A DNA stretch of 64,000 nucleotides from JBFHQE01 sp041592335 (GCA_041592335.1 JBFHQE010000001.1:248001-312000); one strand, 5' to 3'. Positions 40,177-49,159 are shown, numbered from the stretch's first letter. The notes: generated from the letters alone by a model not told the origin. A program made the numbers and translations.

Positions 40177-41430
40177 TTAAACCGGCGCCTCGGGGTAGTG
40201 CGCAGGATAGGGTTCACGGGCCGCACCGGTATCCACTGCCGCACGGGCAATCGCCGGTGGTACATAATCACCCAGTCGGGGATCGAGCGGTTTCGGGATG
40301 ATGTACTCCGGGCCGAATTCCAGGTGATCAATTTTATAGGCGGCAAGCACGGCTGCGGGAACCGGCTGATGCGTGAGTGCACGCAAGGCATGAACCGCGG
40401 CGACCTGCATTTCGCGATTAATGGTTCGGGCATGCACGTCCAGCGCGCCACGGAAAATGAAGGGAAAGCCCAGTACGTTGTTCACCTGGTTGGGGTAATC
40501 GCTGCGGCCGGTTGCCATGATCAGGTCGTCGCGTGTTTTCAGAGCGATCTCCGGGCGAATCTCGGGGTCCGGGTTGGATAGCGCAAAGACGACGGGTTTG
40601 TCTGCCATGCTTTTCAGCATGTCGGTGGTCATGAGATCCGGGCCGGACAAACCGATAAAGACATCGGCATCCTGGCAGGCATCCGCGAGTGTGCGCTTGT
40701 CCGTTTCGATTGCAAATGCCTGTTTGTATTCGTTCAGGTCATTGCGCCCGGTGTGAATCACGCCCTTGCGGTCAACCAGCATCATGCGTGAGCGGTTCGC
40801 CCCCAGGTGGCACAGCAGGTTCATGGAAGCGATACCAGCAGCCCCAGCGCCCACGCAAACAATAGAACAGTTTTCCAGAGTCTTGCCCTGTAACTCCAGT
40901 GCATTGAGCAGTCCGGCGGCGATGATGATGGCCGTGCCGTGCTGGTCATCATGGAACACCGGGATGTTCAGCCGTTCGATCAGCTTTTTCTCGATCTCGA
41001 AGCAGCGCGGTGCGGCAATGTCTTCGAGATTGATGCCACCAAAGGTGGGCGCGAGGCGTGCAACGGTTTCAATAAAATCATTTGGGTCGTCGGCGTCGAT
41101 CTCGATGTCGAAGACATCGATGTTCGCAAAACGCTTGAACAGTACGCCCTTGCCTTCCATGACGGGTTTGCCGGCCAGTGCGCCGACATTGCCCAGTCCA
41201 AGTACCGCGGTGCCATCGGTAATGACGCCGACCAGGTTGCCCTTGGCGGTGTATTTGTAGGCGAGATGCTTGTCTGCCGCGATGGCGCGAACCGGTTCGG
41301 CAACGCCCGGGCTGTAGGCGAGCGCCAGGTCATCCTGGGTTTCGCAGGGCTTGGTGACATGGGTGGCGACTTTGCCGGGGATGGGGTTTGCGTGATAGTC
41401 GAGAGCGCGCTGTTTAAAATCGTCAGCCAT
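40177..41430 (-). CDS. maeB: NADP-type malic enzyme (short form)
   Basis: The 417-residue enzyme decarboxylates malate to pyruvate. It has LALAYSPGVAEPVRAIAADK, GNLVGVITDGTAVLGLGNVG, the metal-binding FHDDQHGTAIIIAAGLLNAL, a Rossmann motif IVCVGAGAAGIASMNLLCHL, and ALSNPDPEI. It lacks the C-terminal phosphotransacetylase-like domain of the long enterobacterial MaeB. Cofactor preference is not certain from sequence. A malic enzyme next to ponA is a conserved pseudomonad-type linkage. Confidence 0.94.
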   Translation of the reverse strand: MADDFKQRALDYHANPIPGKVATHVTKPCETQDDLALAYSPGVAEPVRAIAADKHLAYKYTAKGNLVGVITDGTAVLGLGNVGALAGKPVMEGKGVLFKRFANIDVFDIEIDADDPNDFIETVARLAPTFGGINLEDIAAPRCFEIEKKLIERLNIPVFHDDQHGTAIIIAAGLLNALELQGKTLENCSIVCVGAGAAGIASMNLLCHLGANRSRMMLVDRKGVIHTGRNDLNEYKQAFAIETDKRTLADACQDADVFIGLSGPDLMTTDMLKSMADKPVVFALSNPDPEIRPEIALKTRDDLIMATGRSDYPNQVNNVLGFPFIFRGALDVHARTINREMQVAAVHALRALTHQPVPAAVLAAYKIDHLEFGPEYIIPKPLDPRLGDYVPPAIARAAVDTGAAREPYPAHYPEAPV

Positions 41431-41507
41431 GTCGATGGTTTTCCTTCAATACTGTCGTGGCCGGCATGATAGCAACTTGTGTCGGCCGGGCGTAGCGCCG
41501 CCAGGGA

Positions 41508-42962
41508 TTATTTTACGATCTTGATGCGCTGGCCGGCGGTGGGTTCTCCGGCAGGATATAAATCATTCAGCAGGCGTAGCTGGGCCTCGGCCTGGTTCGA
41601 GATTTTTGATTGCTGCGCAAGCGTGGCGAAACGTGTGCTGTTGTCTGCCGTGATGATCCGGATATGTTGCGGCTGCGCCAGCTGCTTTTCCTCGGCGGTA
41701 AGACGATGCAGGCTTTTTGCCGTATTCAGGTACAGCGAATCGTAACGGAAAGGGGTGTCGTTTTTCTCGGTGACGCCGGTAAAGATCAGGGCCTGATCGT
41801 CACGGTACAGGACGACAATGCGTGCCAGCGCCGGAGTCTGGCCAATACGGGCGTCGCTGATGCCGGTATAGCCTTCCATGTTATTCAGGCTGATCCGTTC
41901 GCCGTTCTGCAGTTCGTTGACCTTGAGGCGTTGTTCAATGAACTGTTGCGGCGAAATCCGCTTGTTGATGTCGGTCATGGTAAAGCGGATCAGGCCATCG
42001 TGTTCCGGTGCCAGGGCCTCGACCCGGTCGGCGTGATTTTCCAGCTTCCAGCCGGGTGGGAAGCTCAGTGCGAGATCGAGGTCAAGATGATAAAAGCGGT
42101 TGCCACGACGGATGCCTTCCCTGGCGCCATCACCAAATACCAGTCCGTCAATACTGTCCAGGAAGTGATTGCGCTGTTCTCGGTGACCCGTGGGTTTTAA
42201 TCCATCCGCGGCGGTTACCACCTCTTGCAGTCGGCGGTCATTGTCCGGGTGGGTGGAGAAGACCCCGTGGTAAACATTCGGTTCGCGGCCTTCCTGCTTG
42301 GCGAGGTTGCGTTCGAAAACTTCCTGGTTTTTTAGTACGCCAATAACCTTGAGCATGGCGTTTGGTTCATAGCCGGAACGAGCCAGGTATTCCGCGCCAA
42401 GGCGGTCTGCTTCCAGTTCGTGCTCTCTTCCATAACCGCGTACCAGTGCCGTACCGGCAATGTTTGCCAGGTCGCCGGCACCGCGCACACCGGTTGCCCC
42501 GGCTACGACCGCACCGAGGATGCCGGTGGCGGTAGCGGCGCTATGCTGGCGTACAGAATGACGCGCAGTTACATGGCCAATTTCATGGCCGAGCACGGCC
42601 GCGAGTTCCGCTTCCGAATTGAGATAGGCCAGCAGGCCACGGGTGATGTAGATATAGCCTCCGGGCAGGGCAAAGGCGTTGATCTGCTGGCTGTCGAGTA
42701 CCGTGAAGCGATACACCAGTTCCGGACGGTGACTCTGTTTGGCGAGCTGCGCACCGATTTTCTGCACATAGGCCTTTAACTGCGGGTTATCGTATTCACC
42801 CATTTCTTTCAGGATGGCCTGATGGTTCTGGCGTCCGATGGCGATTTCCTGGTCTTCACTCATCAGGACAAAATCGCTGCTGCCGGTGACCGGATTGGTG
42901 GCGCAACCGCTGAGCTGGAAAAATGAAATCAGGACAAAAAATGCAGTAAACAGTCGGATCAT
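41508..42962 (-). CDS. M48 family metalloprotease, BepA-like
   Basis: This exported protein of 484 residues begins with a lipoprotein-like signal (LFTAFFVLISFFQLSGCATN, Cys20). The M48 domain has the zinc motif AAVLGHEIGHVTARHSVRQH and the third-ligand region REHELEADRLGAEYLARSGY. The C-terminal half has no clear TPR array and ends AGEPTAGQRIKIVK, reminiscent of a LysM-like end. BepA-type proteases work in outer-membrane protein quality control; the match to BepA itself is partial. It lies 10 bases downstream of the nuclease gene. Confidence 0.9.
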   Translation of the reverse strand: MIRLFTAFFVLISFFQLSGCATNPVTGSSDFVLMSEDQEIAIGRQNHQAILKEMGEYDNPQLKAYVQKIGAQLAKQSHRPELVYRFTVLDSQQINAFALPGGYIYITRGLLAYLNSEAELAAVLGHEIGHVTARHSVRQHSAATATGILGAVVAGATGVRGAGDLANIAGTALVRGYGREHELEADRLGAEYLARSGYEPNAMLKVIGVLKNQEVFERNLAKQEGREPNVYHGVFSTHPDNDRRLQEVVTAADGLKPTGHREQRNHFLDSIDGLVFGDGAREGIRRGNRFYHLDLDLALSFPPGWKLENHADRVEALAPEHDGLIRFTMTDINKRISPQQFIEQRLKVNELQNGERISLNNMEGYTGISDARIGQTPALARIVVLYRDDQALIFTGVTEKNDTPFRYDSLYLNTAKSLHRLTAEEKQLAQPQHIRIITADNSTRFATLAQQSKISNQAEAQLRLLNDLYPAGEPTAGQRIKIVK

Positions 42963-42972
42963 GATCGGGTCT

Positions 42973-43761
42973 TTAGTTCAGGCGTCTGATGGCGTTGGGG
43001 TGCTGAATATTCATTCTAGGCTGACCATTGCTGGCGTACACCCAGCCGCTGATTTCGACGCGTTTGTTCAGCCATTGGTTCCAGTCCATGCCAGTAAAGT
43101 AACTGAGCTGCTCCTTGTCTATGCGCACGGTAAAATCGCCTGACAGGGTGAGCCAGAGGGCGGTTCGGCCGTGGCTGACTTTTTCCAGTATGCCCATGAT
43201 GCGTTGAAAGCCGCGAGTGGCTTTCGGCAGATTGAAGCTGCTTTTGGCGCGCCAGGCGGACATTTCCCAGACGCCCCGTTTGCTGTCACGGGCCTGTTCG
43301 GCCTGCTGCTGGTAACAACTGGCCTGCCAGGTATTGGGTGGAATGGTAATGGCGAAGGCTGAACCCTCGCTTAAGAGTGCCGCAGCCAGGTTGGTGCCAT
43401 CCGGCAGAAAGGCGTGCGCCAGGGTGCGTCCATAGCGGTCCTGTTTTTCCACTCCCAGACGCAGACCGATTTTGTTATCGCTCGTCTGCAGCAATTGATA
43501 GAGCGCAAACTTTGCCTCGTTGGCACCGGGCTCGGTGGGGCGACCATCATGCGACAGCTCGGGCGTGTTGATGCCGATCAGGCGGATACGGCGGCCATCC
43601 ATGAGGGTGAAGGTGTCGCCATCGTGGATGTGCTGGACAGTGACCTGTTCGTCAATCCGGTCGGGCGGACAGGCCGCGTTTATCTGGGGATGAGTAAAAA
43701 GGCAGGCAACAAAAAAGGCGCAGCTCAAGAAGCGCGCCTTGTTTGCTGGAGCCATGCCCAT
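42973..43761 (-). CDS. Exported thermonuclease (SNase) family protein with C-terminal OB-like domain
   Basis: About 262 residues: a signal peptide (ANKARFLSCAFFVACLFTHP), an SNase domain with VQHIHDGDTFTLMDGRRIRL, LIGINTPELSHDGRPTEPGA, and EKQDRYGRTLAHAFLPDG (catalytic Arg/Glu/Arg set present), and a C-terminal segment VEISGWVYASNGQPRMNIQH. Staphylococcal-type nucleases cut DNA and RNA in a Ca-dependent manner. The start is ambiguous (TTG 43767, ATG 43761 or 43755) and no ribosome site is clear. The signal-peptide codons contain the likely rpmE terminator. Confidence 0.9.
   Translation of the reverse strand: MGMAPANKARFLSCAFFVACLFTHPQINAACPPDRIDEQVTVQHIHDGDTFTLMDGRRIRLIGINTPELSHDGRPTEPGANEAKFALYQLLQTSDNKIGLRLGVEKQDRYGRTLAHAFLPDGTNLAAALLSEGSAFAITIPPNTWQASCYQQQAEQARDSKRGVWEMSAWRAKSSFNLPKATRGFQRIMGILEKVSHGRTALWLTLSGDFTVRIDKEQLSYFTGMDWNQWLNKRVEISGWVYASNGQPRMNIQHPNAIRRLN
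43711..43740 (-). terminator. Likely rpmE terminator inside the nuclease signal-peptide codons
   Basis: On the minus strand GGCGC(GC), an 11-base loop, GCGCC and a run of six T follow the rpmE stop by about 36 bases. The same bases encode residues about 8-16 of the nuclease. Confidence 0.6.
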
Positions 43762-43775
43762 GGGCAAGGCCGGGA

Positions 43776-43979
43776 TTATTTCATGCCGTACTTGCGGCGG
43801 AAACGATCCAGACGACCGCCGGTATCCAGGATCTTCTGCTTACCGGTATAGAAGGGATGGCACTGAGAGCAAACTTCGATATTCAGTTCGTGGCCAGCCG
43901 TGGAGCGTGTCTGGAAGCTGTTACCGCAGCTGCAAGTCACTGATGCTTCTTCATAATTAGGATGGATGTCGGCTTTCAT
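43776..43979 (-). CDS. rpmE: 50S ribosomal protein L31, zinc-binding type
   Basis: The 67-residue L31 begins MKADIHPNYEEASVTCSCGN and has four Cys (CSC and CSQC) for zinc, the C+ form that is replaced by the YkgM paralogue under zinc limitation in many bacteria. The start at 43979 has GAGG six bases upstream; a longer frame lacks such support. In pseudomonads rpmE is divergent from priA; here priA is far away. Confidence 0.97.
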   Translation of the reverse strand: MKADIHPNYEEASVTCSCGNSFQTRSTAGHELNIEVCSQCHPFYTGKQKILDTGGRLDRFRRKYGMK

Positions 43980-44084
43980 GCGCGCGTCCTCGATTAAATT
44001 CACATAACGCCAGCAGTGTCGCTGACGGAAAGGCGGGCGATAATACGGGAAATAGCGGCCGTCAGCAAGCCCGCCGCGATGGGC

Positions 44085-44438
44085 TCAGGCGCGGCGGAAT
44101 GGAATGACGTCGGCGCTATTGCGAACCTGGGGTTTGTCCTCGGTTTCGCCGTCCTTGAGTTGCTGCAGGGTTTCAATCAAACCGCCCTCGCCGGCGAAAC
44201 GCTCCCACATCATTTTGTTCATCTTGACGCAGGCCGACAGCGGATTGTCGGATACCTTGCGTACCTGGTCGAGTTGCCACTGCAGGCGACGCAAGCGGAT
44301 TTGAGTGCGTTCCGGGGCGCGCTTGATGGCGGCCTCGATCACCGCAGAGCGCGATTCCTCAAAGCGTTCCGGGTCAGTGTTGGCCAGGTTGGCCCAGTGC
44401 TCAAAATCAAAACAGGTAGATTGCTTTTGCGTTTCCAC
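44085..44438 (-). CDS. DUF3135 family protein
   Basis: The 117-residue soluble helical protein matches DUF3135: TCFDFEHWANLANTDPERFE, then RAPERTQIRLRRLQWQLDQV and NPLSACVKMNKMMWERFAGE. No function is known. I chose the GTG at 44438 because GGGG lies eight bases upstream and the family N-terminus begins there; the longer frame from 44573 adds an unconserved segment. Confidence 0.82.
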   Translation of the reverse strand: METQKQSTCFDFEHWANLANTDPERFEESRSAVIEAAIKRAPERTQIRLRRLQWQLDQVRKVSDNPLSACVKMNKMMWERFAGEGGLIETLQQLKDGETEDKPQVRNSADVIPFRRA

Positions 44439-44581
44439 AGCGGTCACCCCTATATCTTGTTTTCTTAGCGTGGTTTCACAGTAGCACGCTGATCCCGGCA
44501 TGTCATGCATTTGACGACTGAAAAGTGACGCATGGAGATTTAGTGGATCTAAGTTATTGATTTTTTGTGTCAATAAATTGC

Positions 44582-44602
44582 TGTGGATAAAACTGTGGAT
44601 GA
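44582..44602 (+). promoter_or_regulatory. Tandem DnaA-box-like sites upstream of rimO and the DUF3135 gene
   Basis: TGTGGATAA at 44582-44590 and TGTGGATGA at 44594-44602 are direct repeats with a 12-base period. They resemble the cluster at 10397-10430. Confidence 0.45.
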
Positions 44603-44777
44603 AATCGCCTCTTTATTAGCATTTTCTTGTCTAATGAAATGCTTGAATTTGGACTGCCGCGCAGCAGGCGCTCATTACCTTAACTAAAACAGCAACATAG
44701 TCGTCGAGGTTTAAATAGGCTACACTTCCGCTCCGCGTTACATACGTCTTGAATATTTCCCTTCTGGCTTGTGAATT

Positions 44778-46100
44778 ATGTCTACAGAGCGTGACCCTAC
44801 GGTGGGTTTTATCAGTCTTGGCTGCCCCAAGGCACTGGTTGATTCGGAGCGTATCCTGACCCGGCTTCGGGCCGAGGGCTATGGTCTCGTGGCGGATTAC
44901 CAGGGCGCTGACCTGGTGGTGGTGAATACCTGTGGTTTTATCGACAGCGCAGTCGAGGAATCGCTGGAGGCGATCGGCGAGGCCCTGGATGAGAACGGGC
45001 GAGTGATTGTCACCGGGTGTCTTGGGGTGCGCGAAGACGAGATTCGCAGCAAGTACCCCAGCGTGTTGTCGGTCACCGGCGCGCATGCCTATGAAGAGGT
45101 CATGTCCGCCGTGCACCAGCACCTGCCTCGGCCGCACGATCCTTTCGAGGACCTGATCCCGCCCGGTGGACTCAAGCTTACGCCACGCCATTACGCCTAT
45201 CTAAAAATATCCGAAGGCTGTAACCACCGTTGCAGCTTCTGCATCATCCCGTCCATGCGCGGCGACCTGGTCAGTCGCCCTGCCGGCGAGGTGTTGGCCG
45301 AGGCCGAGGCGCTGGTTGAGAGTGGGGTGAAAGAATTGCTGGTGGTGTCGCAGGACACCAGCGCCTATGGCGTCGATACCAAATACGGCATGAGTTTCTG
45401 GGGCGGACGGCCGGTTAAAACGCGCCTCACTGATCTCGCAAAACATCTGGGCGAGTTAGGCGTGTGGGTGCGCATGCATTATGTCTATCCCTATCCGCAT
45501 GTCGACGAGCTGATTCCGCTGATGGCCGAGGGCAAGATACTGCCTTACCTCGACATGCCGTTGCAGCATGCCAACCGTGACATTCTCAAGGCCATGAAAC
45601 GCCCGGCGAATGCCGAAAATGCACTGAAGCGGATTGAGCAATGGCGGGAAATCTGCCCGGACATCACTTTGCGTTCGACCTTTATCGTCGGCTTCCCCGG
45701 CGAGACCGAGGCGCAATTCGAAGAACTGCTGGATTTCATTCGCGCCGCACAACTGGATCGCGTTGGTTGCTTCACTTATTCGCCGGTAGATGGCGCCAGG
45801 GCGAATGAATTGCCGGATCATGTGCCGGAAGAGGTTAAGCAGGAGCGCTTTGAGCGTTTCATGGAGCTGCAAACCGAAATCAGCGAAGAGCGTCTGTACC
45901 GCAAGCTGGATCAGAAGATCACCGTGCTGGTGGACGAGATCGATGCGGATGGCGCGCTGGCTCGCAGTGCTGCCGATGCGCCGGAGATCGATGGACTGGT
46001 GTTTGTCGATCCGCACCCGTCGTTACAGGTGGGCGAGTTTGTCGAAGTTGAGGTCACGCATACCTCTGAGCATGACCTGTGGGGTAGAGTGGTCGACTAA
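44778..46100 (+). CDS. rimO: Ribosomal protein S12 methylthiotransferase
   Basis: The 440-residue radical SAM enzyme adds a methylthio group to Asp88 of S12. The N-terminal MTTase domain starts GFISLGCPKALVDSERILTR with the first cluster Cys residues (GC, NTCGF, TGCLG). The radical SAM motif is in ISEGCNHRCSFCIIPSMRGD (CxxxCxxC). The TRAM domain is at the C-terminus (about 370-440). The length is standard. It converges with rof and overlaps it by four bases. Confidence 0.97.
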   Translation: MSTERDPTVGFISLGCPKALVDSERILTRLRAEGYGLVADYQGADLVVVNTCGFIDSAVEESLEAIGEALDENGRVIVTGCLGVREDEIRSKYPSVLSVTGAHAYEEVMSAVHQHLPRPHDPFEDLIPPGGLKLTPRHYAYLKISEGCNHRCSFCIIPSMRGDLVSRPAGEVLAEAEALVESGVKELLVVSQDTSAYGVDTKYGMSFWGGRPVKTRLTDLAKHLGELGVWVRMHYVYPYPHVDELIPLMAEGKILPYLDMPLQHANRDILKAMKRPANAENALKRIEQWREICPDITLRSTFIVGFPGETEAQFEELLDFIRAAQLDRVGCFTYSPVDGARANELPDHVPEEVKQERFERFMELQTEISEERLYRKLDQKITVLVDEIDADGALARSAADAPEIDGLVFVDPHPSLQVGEFVEVEVTHTSEHDLWGRVVD

Positions 46101-46351
46101 ACGCCTTCCAGGTTCGAATGCGCATCATCTATTCGGTCGAGACGAATTTCCAGCTGGCTGCCGTCGGCATGTTCACCGATTAAATATTCCGCGCCTTCGA
46201 TAATTTTCAGGTCGGTGGGTGTAATGACTTCAAGGTGTGTCAGGCCGTTGTCGTCTGTCCAGGAAAGCTTGAGTTTTTCCCGGTGCATGATGGCCACTTC
46301 ATATTGGCTATAGAGACCGCAGTCGATGGGTTTGTAGTCGTCACTCATCAT
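46097..46351 (-). CDS. rof: Rof/YaeO-family protein (Rho inhibitor-like)
   Basis: The 84-residue Sm-like beta protein starts MMSDDYKPIDCGLYSQYEVA, the Rof signature (DYxPIxCxxYDxLE-A), and has VITPTDLKIIEGAEYLIGEH and LEIRLDRIDDAHS. Rof binds the transcription terminator Rho and blocks its RNA loading. The assignment is by motif; direct Rho binding is assumed. The gene follows a small CPXCG protein gene and overlaps it by 11 bases. Confidence 0.85.
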   Translation of the reverse strand: MMSDDYKPIDCGLYSQYEVAIMHREKLKLSWTDDNGLTHLEVITPTDLKIIEGAEYLIGEHADGSQLEIRLDRIDDAHSNLEGV

Positions 46352-46532
46352 CCCGTCCGGCGAATATGTTGCTCACATTACCTTCGTTATCGACCTCGAT
46401 ATGAATTTCGATAGGTCGACAACAGACCGCGCAATCCTCGATGTAACTTTGAGCGCCAGCACTGGCGTCGATCAGCGCGTCGATGATTTCGCCGCAGTAA
46501 GGGCAGCTGATTGACTGTTCATCCAGCATCAT
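46341..46532 (-). CDS. CPXCG motif-containing cysteine-rich protein
   Basis: The 63-residue protein carries CPYCGEIIDALIDASAGAQS followed by YIEDCAVCCRPIEIHIEVD, a zinc-ribbon with two Cys pairs. It is a conserved small family in Gammaproteobacteria without known function. Its start overlaps the hemW stop by 14 bases and its end overlaps rof, so hemW-CPXCG-rof is probably one unit. Confidence 0.88.
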   Translation of the reverse strand: MMLDEQSISCPYCGEIIDALIDASAGAQSYIEDCAVCCRPIEIHIEVDNEGNVSNIFAGRDDE

Positions 46533-47694
46533 CGGGTAAAAAACTCTCCAGTAATTCGTTCAAATATTGCCGACCCTTTTCGGTTGGCATGACACGATCC
46601 GTGATTTCGAGTAAGCCGCGTTCGGCCTGGTGCGACAACGCTTCATGCAGGGTTGTCGCGGCAAGGCCGGTGTTCTGCTCGAACTCAGGGAAGGCAAACC
46701 CCTGGTTTAACCGCAATGCATTCAACAGAAATTCAAAGCGTGCGTCGTCAATACCGAGAATCTGCTCGCCGCCTGTGAAATGGCGCGTGTTGCAGGCATT
46801 GAGATAGTCACGCGGATTTTTTACTTTCCAGCGTCGCACTATCTGTTGTTCGGCGGCCGAGGTGATCTTGCCGTGTGCGCCCGCGCCGATTCCCAGGTAG
46901 TCGCCGAATCGCCAGTAGTTCAAGTTATGACGGCACTGTTTTCCATCGCCTGCGTAGGCCGACACTTCGTATTGAGTATAGCCGCTCTCTGCCAGACGGG
47001 GCTGGCCGGCTTGTTGAATATCCCATAGCGAGTCATCGTTCGGCAGCGTCGGCGGATGCTTGTGAAAATAGGTGTTGGGTTCCAGCGTCAGTTGATACCA
47101 GGAGACATGCGCAGGTTCCAGGTCGATCGCCGTTTGCAGGTCTTCGAGAGCCTCTGCGGTCGTCTGATTCGGCAGACCGAACATCAGATCGAGATTGAAA
47201 TTATCGAAGCCTGCTGCATGCGCGGCTTCGGCTGCGCGAATCGCTTCGCGTCGTCCATGAATGCGGCCGATCTGTTGCAGCTTGTCATCGTTGAAGCTTT
47301 GAATGCCAATGGACAGGCGGTTTATGCCGGCGGCGCGAAATTCGTTGAACTTTTGTTGTTCGACTGTGCCGGGGTTGGCTTCCAGTGTGATCTCGGCGTC
47401 GGGTTTCAGTGCACCGCGAGCACGAATGCCACTCAACAATTCATTGATGCTGTCCGCGGAAAACAGGCTGGGGGTGCCGCCACCGATAAAGATGCTTTGA
47501 ATGGTGCGTCCCCAGACGCCGGATAATTCCTGTTCGAGATCAGCAAGCAGGGCGGTGACATAGTCGCGTTCGGGCAGGGCCTGTTTTTGTTCGTGTGAAT
47601 TGAAATCGCAATAGGGGCATTTACGTACGCACCATGGAATATGTATGTAGAGTGCGAGCGGTGGCAAGGCGGTGAAGTTAAAGGAGTCAGGCAT
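46519..47694 (-). CDS. hemW: HemW, radical SAM haem chaperone (coproporphyrinogen oxidase-like)
   Basis: About 391 residues from the ATG at 47694. The radical SAM motif is in LYIHIPWCVRKCPYCDFNSH (CxxxCxC with an additional Cys). Further motifs are FIGGGTPSLFSADSINELL and GINRLSIGIQSFNDDKLQQI. HemW proteins deliver haem and lack the fourth-cluster Cys of HemN, so the older label oxygen-independent coproporphyrinogen oxidase is usually wrong. The ATG at 47718 gives a longer form but abuts the repeat D. Confidence 0.94.
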   Translation of the reverse strand: MPDSFNFTALPPLALYIHIPWCVRKCPYCDFNSHEQKQALPERDYVTALLADLEQELSGVWGRTIQSIFIGGGTPSLFSADSINELLSGIRARGALKPDAEITLEANPGTVEQQKFNEFRAAGINRLSIGIQSFNDDKLQQIGRIHGRREAIRAAEAAHAAGFDNFNLDLMFGLPNQTTAEALEDLQTAIDLEPAHVSWYQLTLEPNTYFHKHPPTLPNDDSLWDIQQAGQPRLAESGYTQYEVSAYAGDGKQCRHNLNYWRFGDYLGIGAGAHGKITSAAEQQIVRRWKVKNPRDYLNACNTRHFTGGEQILGIDDARFEFLLNALRLNQGFAFPEFEQNTGLAATTLHEALSHQAERGLLEITDRVMPTEKGRQYLNELLESFLPDDAG

Positions 47695-47719
47695 TTCAAT
47701 GTGCTCGGAAATTCGCATA

Positions 47720-47796
47720 GATCAGTTGAAGGGTGTTTTTTCGAGCGACTCAGAGTGTTTTGGAGCGAGAAAAAAACTAACCGAAACTGATCATTG
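47720..47796. repeat. Dispersed palindromic repeat D, full copy 2
   Basis: It fills the whole gap between the rdgB stop and the hemW start. In the reverse orientation it matches 15854-15928 nearly base for base, including the central CCAAAACAC and TCGCTCGAAAAAACACCC segments. Confidence 0.8.
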
Positions 47797-48381
47797 TTAA
47801 ATGACGGCTACTAACTTCTTTAGCGCCTGTCCCCGATGACTAAGCCTGTTCTTTATTTCGGGAGCAAGTTCAGCAGAGGAGCAATCTTCGCTCGGCACAT
47901 AAAACACCGGGTCGTAACCAAAGCCATTCTCGCCTTGCGGGGCATGCAGAATGCGGCCTTCCCAGGTGCCCTGGCAGATCAGCGGGGTTGGGTCTTCCGC
48001 ATGCCGCATGAATACCAGTAGACACTGGAAGCGCGCGCTGCGTTGGGCGTCGGGTACGTCCTTCAGGTCTTGCAGCAGTTTTTCATAGTTGAGCTGATCG
48101 TTGGTGTTCGGTCCCGCGTAACGCGCGGAATAAATGCCCGGCGCGCCTTTAAGCGCATCCACTTCCAGGCCCGAATCATCCGCGATAGCCGGCAGGCCGG
48201 AATGTTTCGCCGCGTTGCGCGCTTTCAGGATGGCGTTCTCAACAAAGGTCAGACCGGTCTCTTCGACTTCCGGCACGTTGAACTCTGATTGCGGCACCAC
48301 TTCGATGTCGTGGCTGGCAAGCAGTTCATTAAACTCTTTCACCTTACCCTTGTTGCCACTGGCGAGAACGATCTTTTGCAT
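47797..48381 (-). CDS. rdgB: dITP/XTP pyrophosphatase
   Basis: The 194-residue RdgB/HAM1 protein removes non-canonical purine nucleotides. It starts MQKIVLASGNKGKVKEFNEL, with the conserved SGNKGK loop, then GLPAIADDSGLEVDALKGAP with the metal-binding acidic residues and GENGFGYDPVFYVPSEDCSS near the C-terminus. AAGGGAT precedes the start. Its start is 2 bases after the rph stop. Confidence 0.97.
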   Translation of the reverse strand: MQKIVLASGNKGKVKEFNELLASHDIEVVPQSEFNVPEVEETGLTFVENAILKARNAAKHSGLPAIADDSGLEVDALKGAPGIYSARYAGPNTNDQLNYEKLLQDLKDVPDAQRSARFQCLLVFMRHAEDPTPLICQGTWEGRILHAPQGENGFGYDPVFYVPSEDCSSAELAPEIKNRLSHRGQALKKLVAVI

Positions 48382-48383
48382 GC

Positions 48384-49100
48384 TTATCCCTTAAGCGCAT
48401 CTGACTGATGCTGAATCAAATCGAAGATACCCGCCTGAGCAAGGTCGAGCATGTTCAGGAACTCGTCGCGACTGAAAGGGTGACCTTCGGCCGTACCCTG
48501 CACCTCAATGAAGTTGCCTTTTTCATCCATGACGACATTCATGTCGGTTTCGGCGTTGCAGTCTTCCGGATAATCCAGATCCAGTACCGGTGTGCCCTGG
48601 TAGATGCCGACGGAAACAGAGGCGACCTGGCCAGTCAGGGGATTCTCTTTCAGGGCGCCTTTTTCCATCAGGTGCTTGATAGCATCGGCCAGTGCCACAT
48701 AGCCGCCGGTGATGCTGGCGGTGCGGGTGCCGCCATCGGCCTGAATGACATCGCAATCGATGGTGATGCTGATCTCGCCGAGTTTTTTGAGGTCAACGAC
48801 TCCGCGTAAAGAGCGCCCGATCAGACGCTGGATTTCCATGGTGCGGCCGCCCTGCTTGCCACGCGCGGCTTCACGCCCCATACGGTCGGTGGTGGAACGG
48901 GGCAGCATGCCGTATTCAGCGGTGACCCAGCCCTCGCCCTTGCCGCGCAGCCAGCCCGGAATGCGTTCCTCGACGGTCGCATTACAGAGCACCTTGGTGT
49001 TGCCGAATTCGACCAGTACGGAACCTTCGGCGTGCATGGTGTAATTGCGGGTAATACGGATTTCTCGCAGCTCATCGGCTGCGCGCTTGCTGGGGCGCAT
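48384..49100 (-). CDS. rph: Ribonuclease PH
   Basis: The 238-residue phosphorolytic exoribonuclease trims tRNA 3' ends. It has MRPSKRAADELREIRITRNY at the start, SVLVEFGNTKVLCNATVEER, and ITIDCDVIQADGGTRTASIT, the phosphate/active-site region. The length is intact, unlike the frameshifted rph of some laboratory strains. It is followed immediately by rdgB, as in many Gammaproteobacteria. Confidence 0.97.
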   Translation of the reverse strand: MRPSKRAADELREIRITRNYTMHAEGSVLVEFGNTKVLCNATVEERIPGWLRGKGEGWVTAEYGMLPRSTTDRMGREAARGKQGGRTMEIQRLIGRSLRGVVDLKKLGEISITIDCDVIQADGGTRTASITGGYVALADAIKHLMEKGALKENPLTGQVASVSVGIYQGTPVLDLDYPEDCNAETDMNVVMDEKGNFIEVQGTAEGHPFSRDEFLNMLDLAQAGIFDLIQHQSDALKG

Positions 49101-49159
49101 GACTCTTCCTACGGTTTGATTGAATTGCGGGGATTATACCCGCAAGAGCGGGGTGATGA

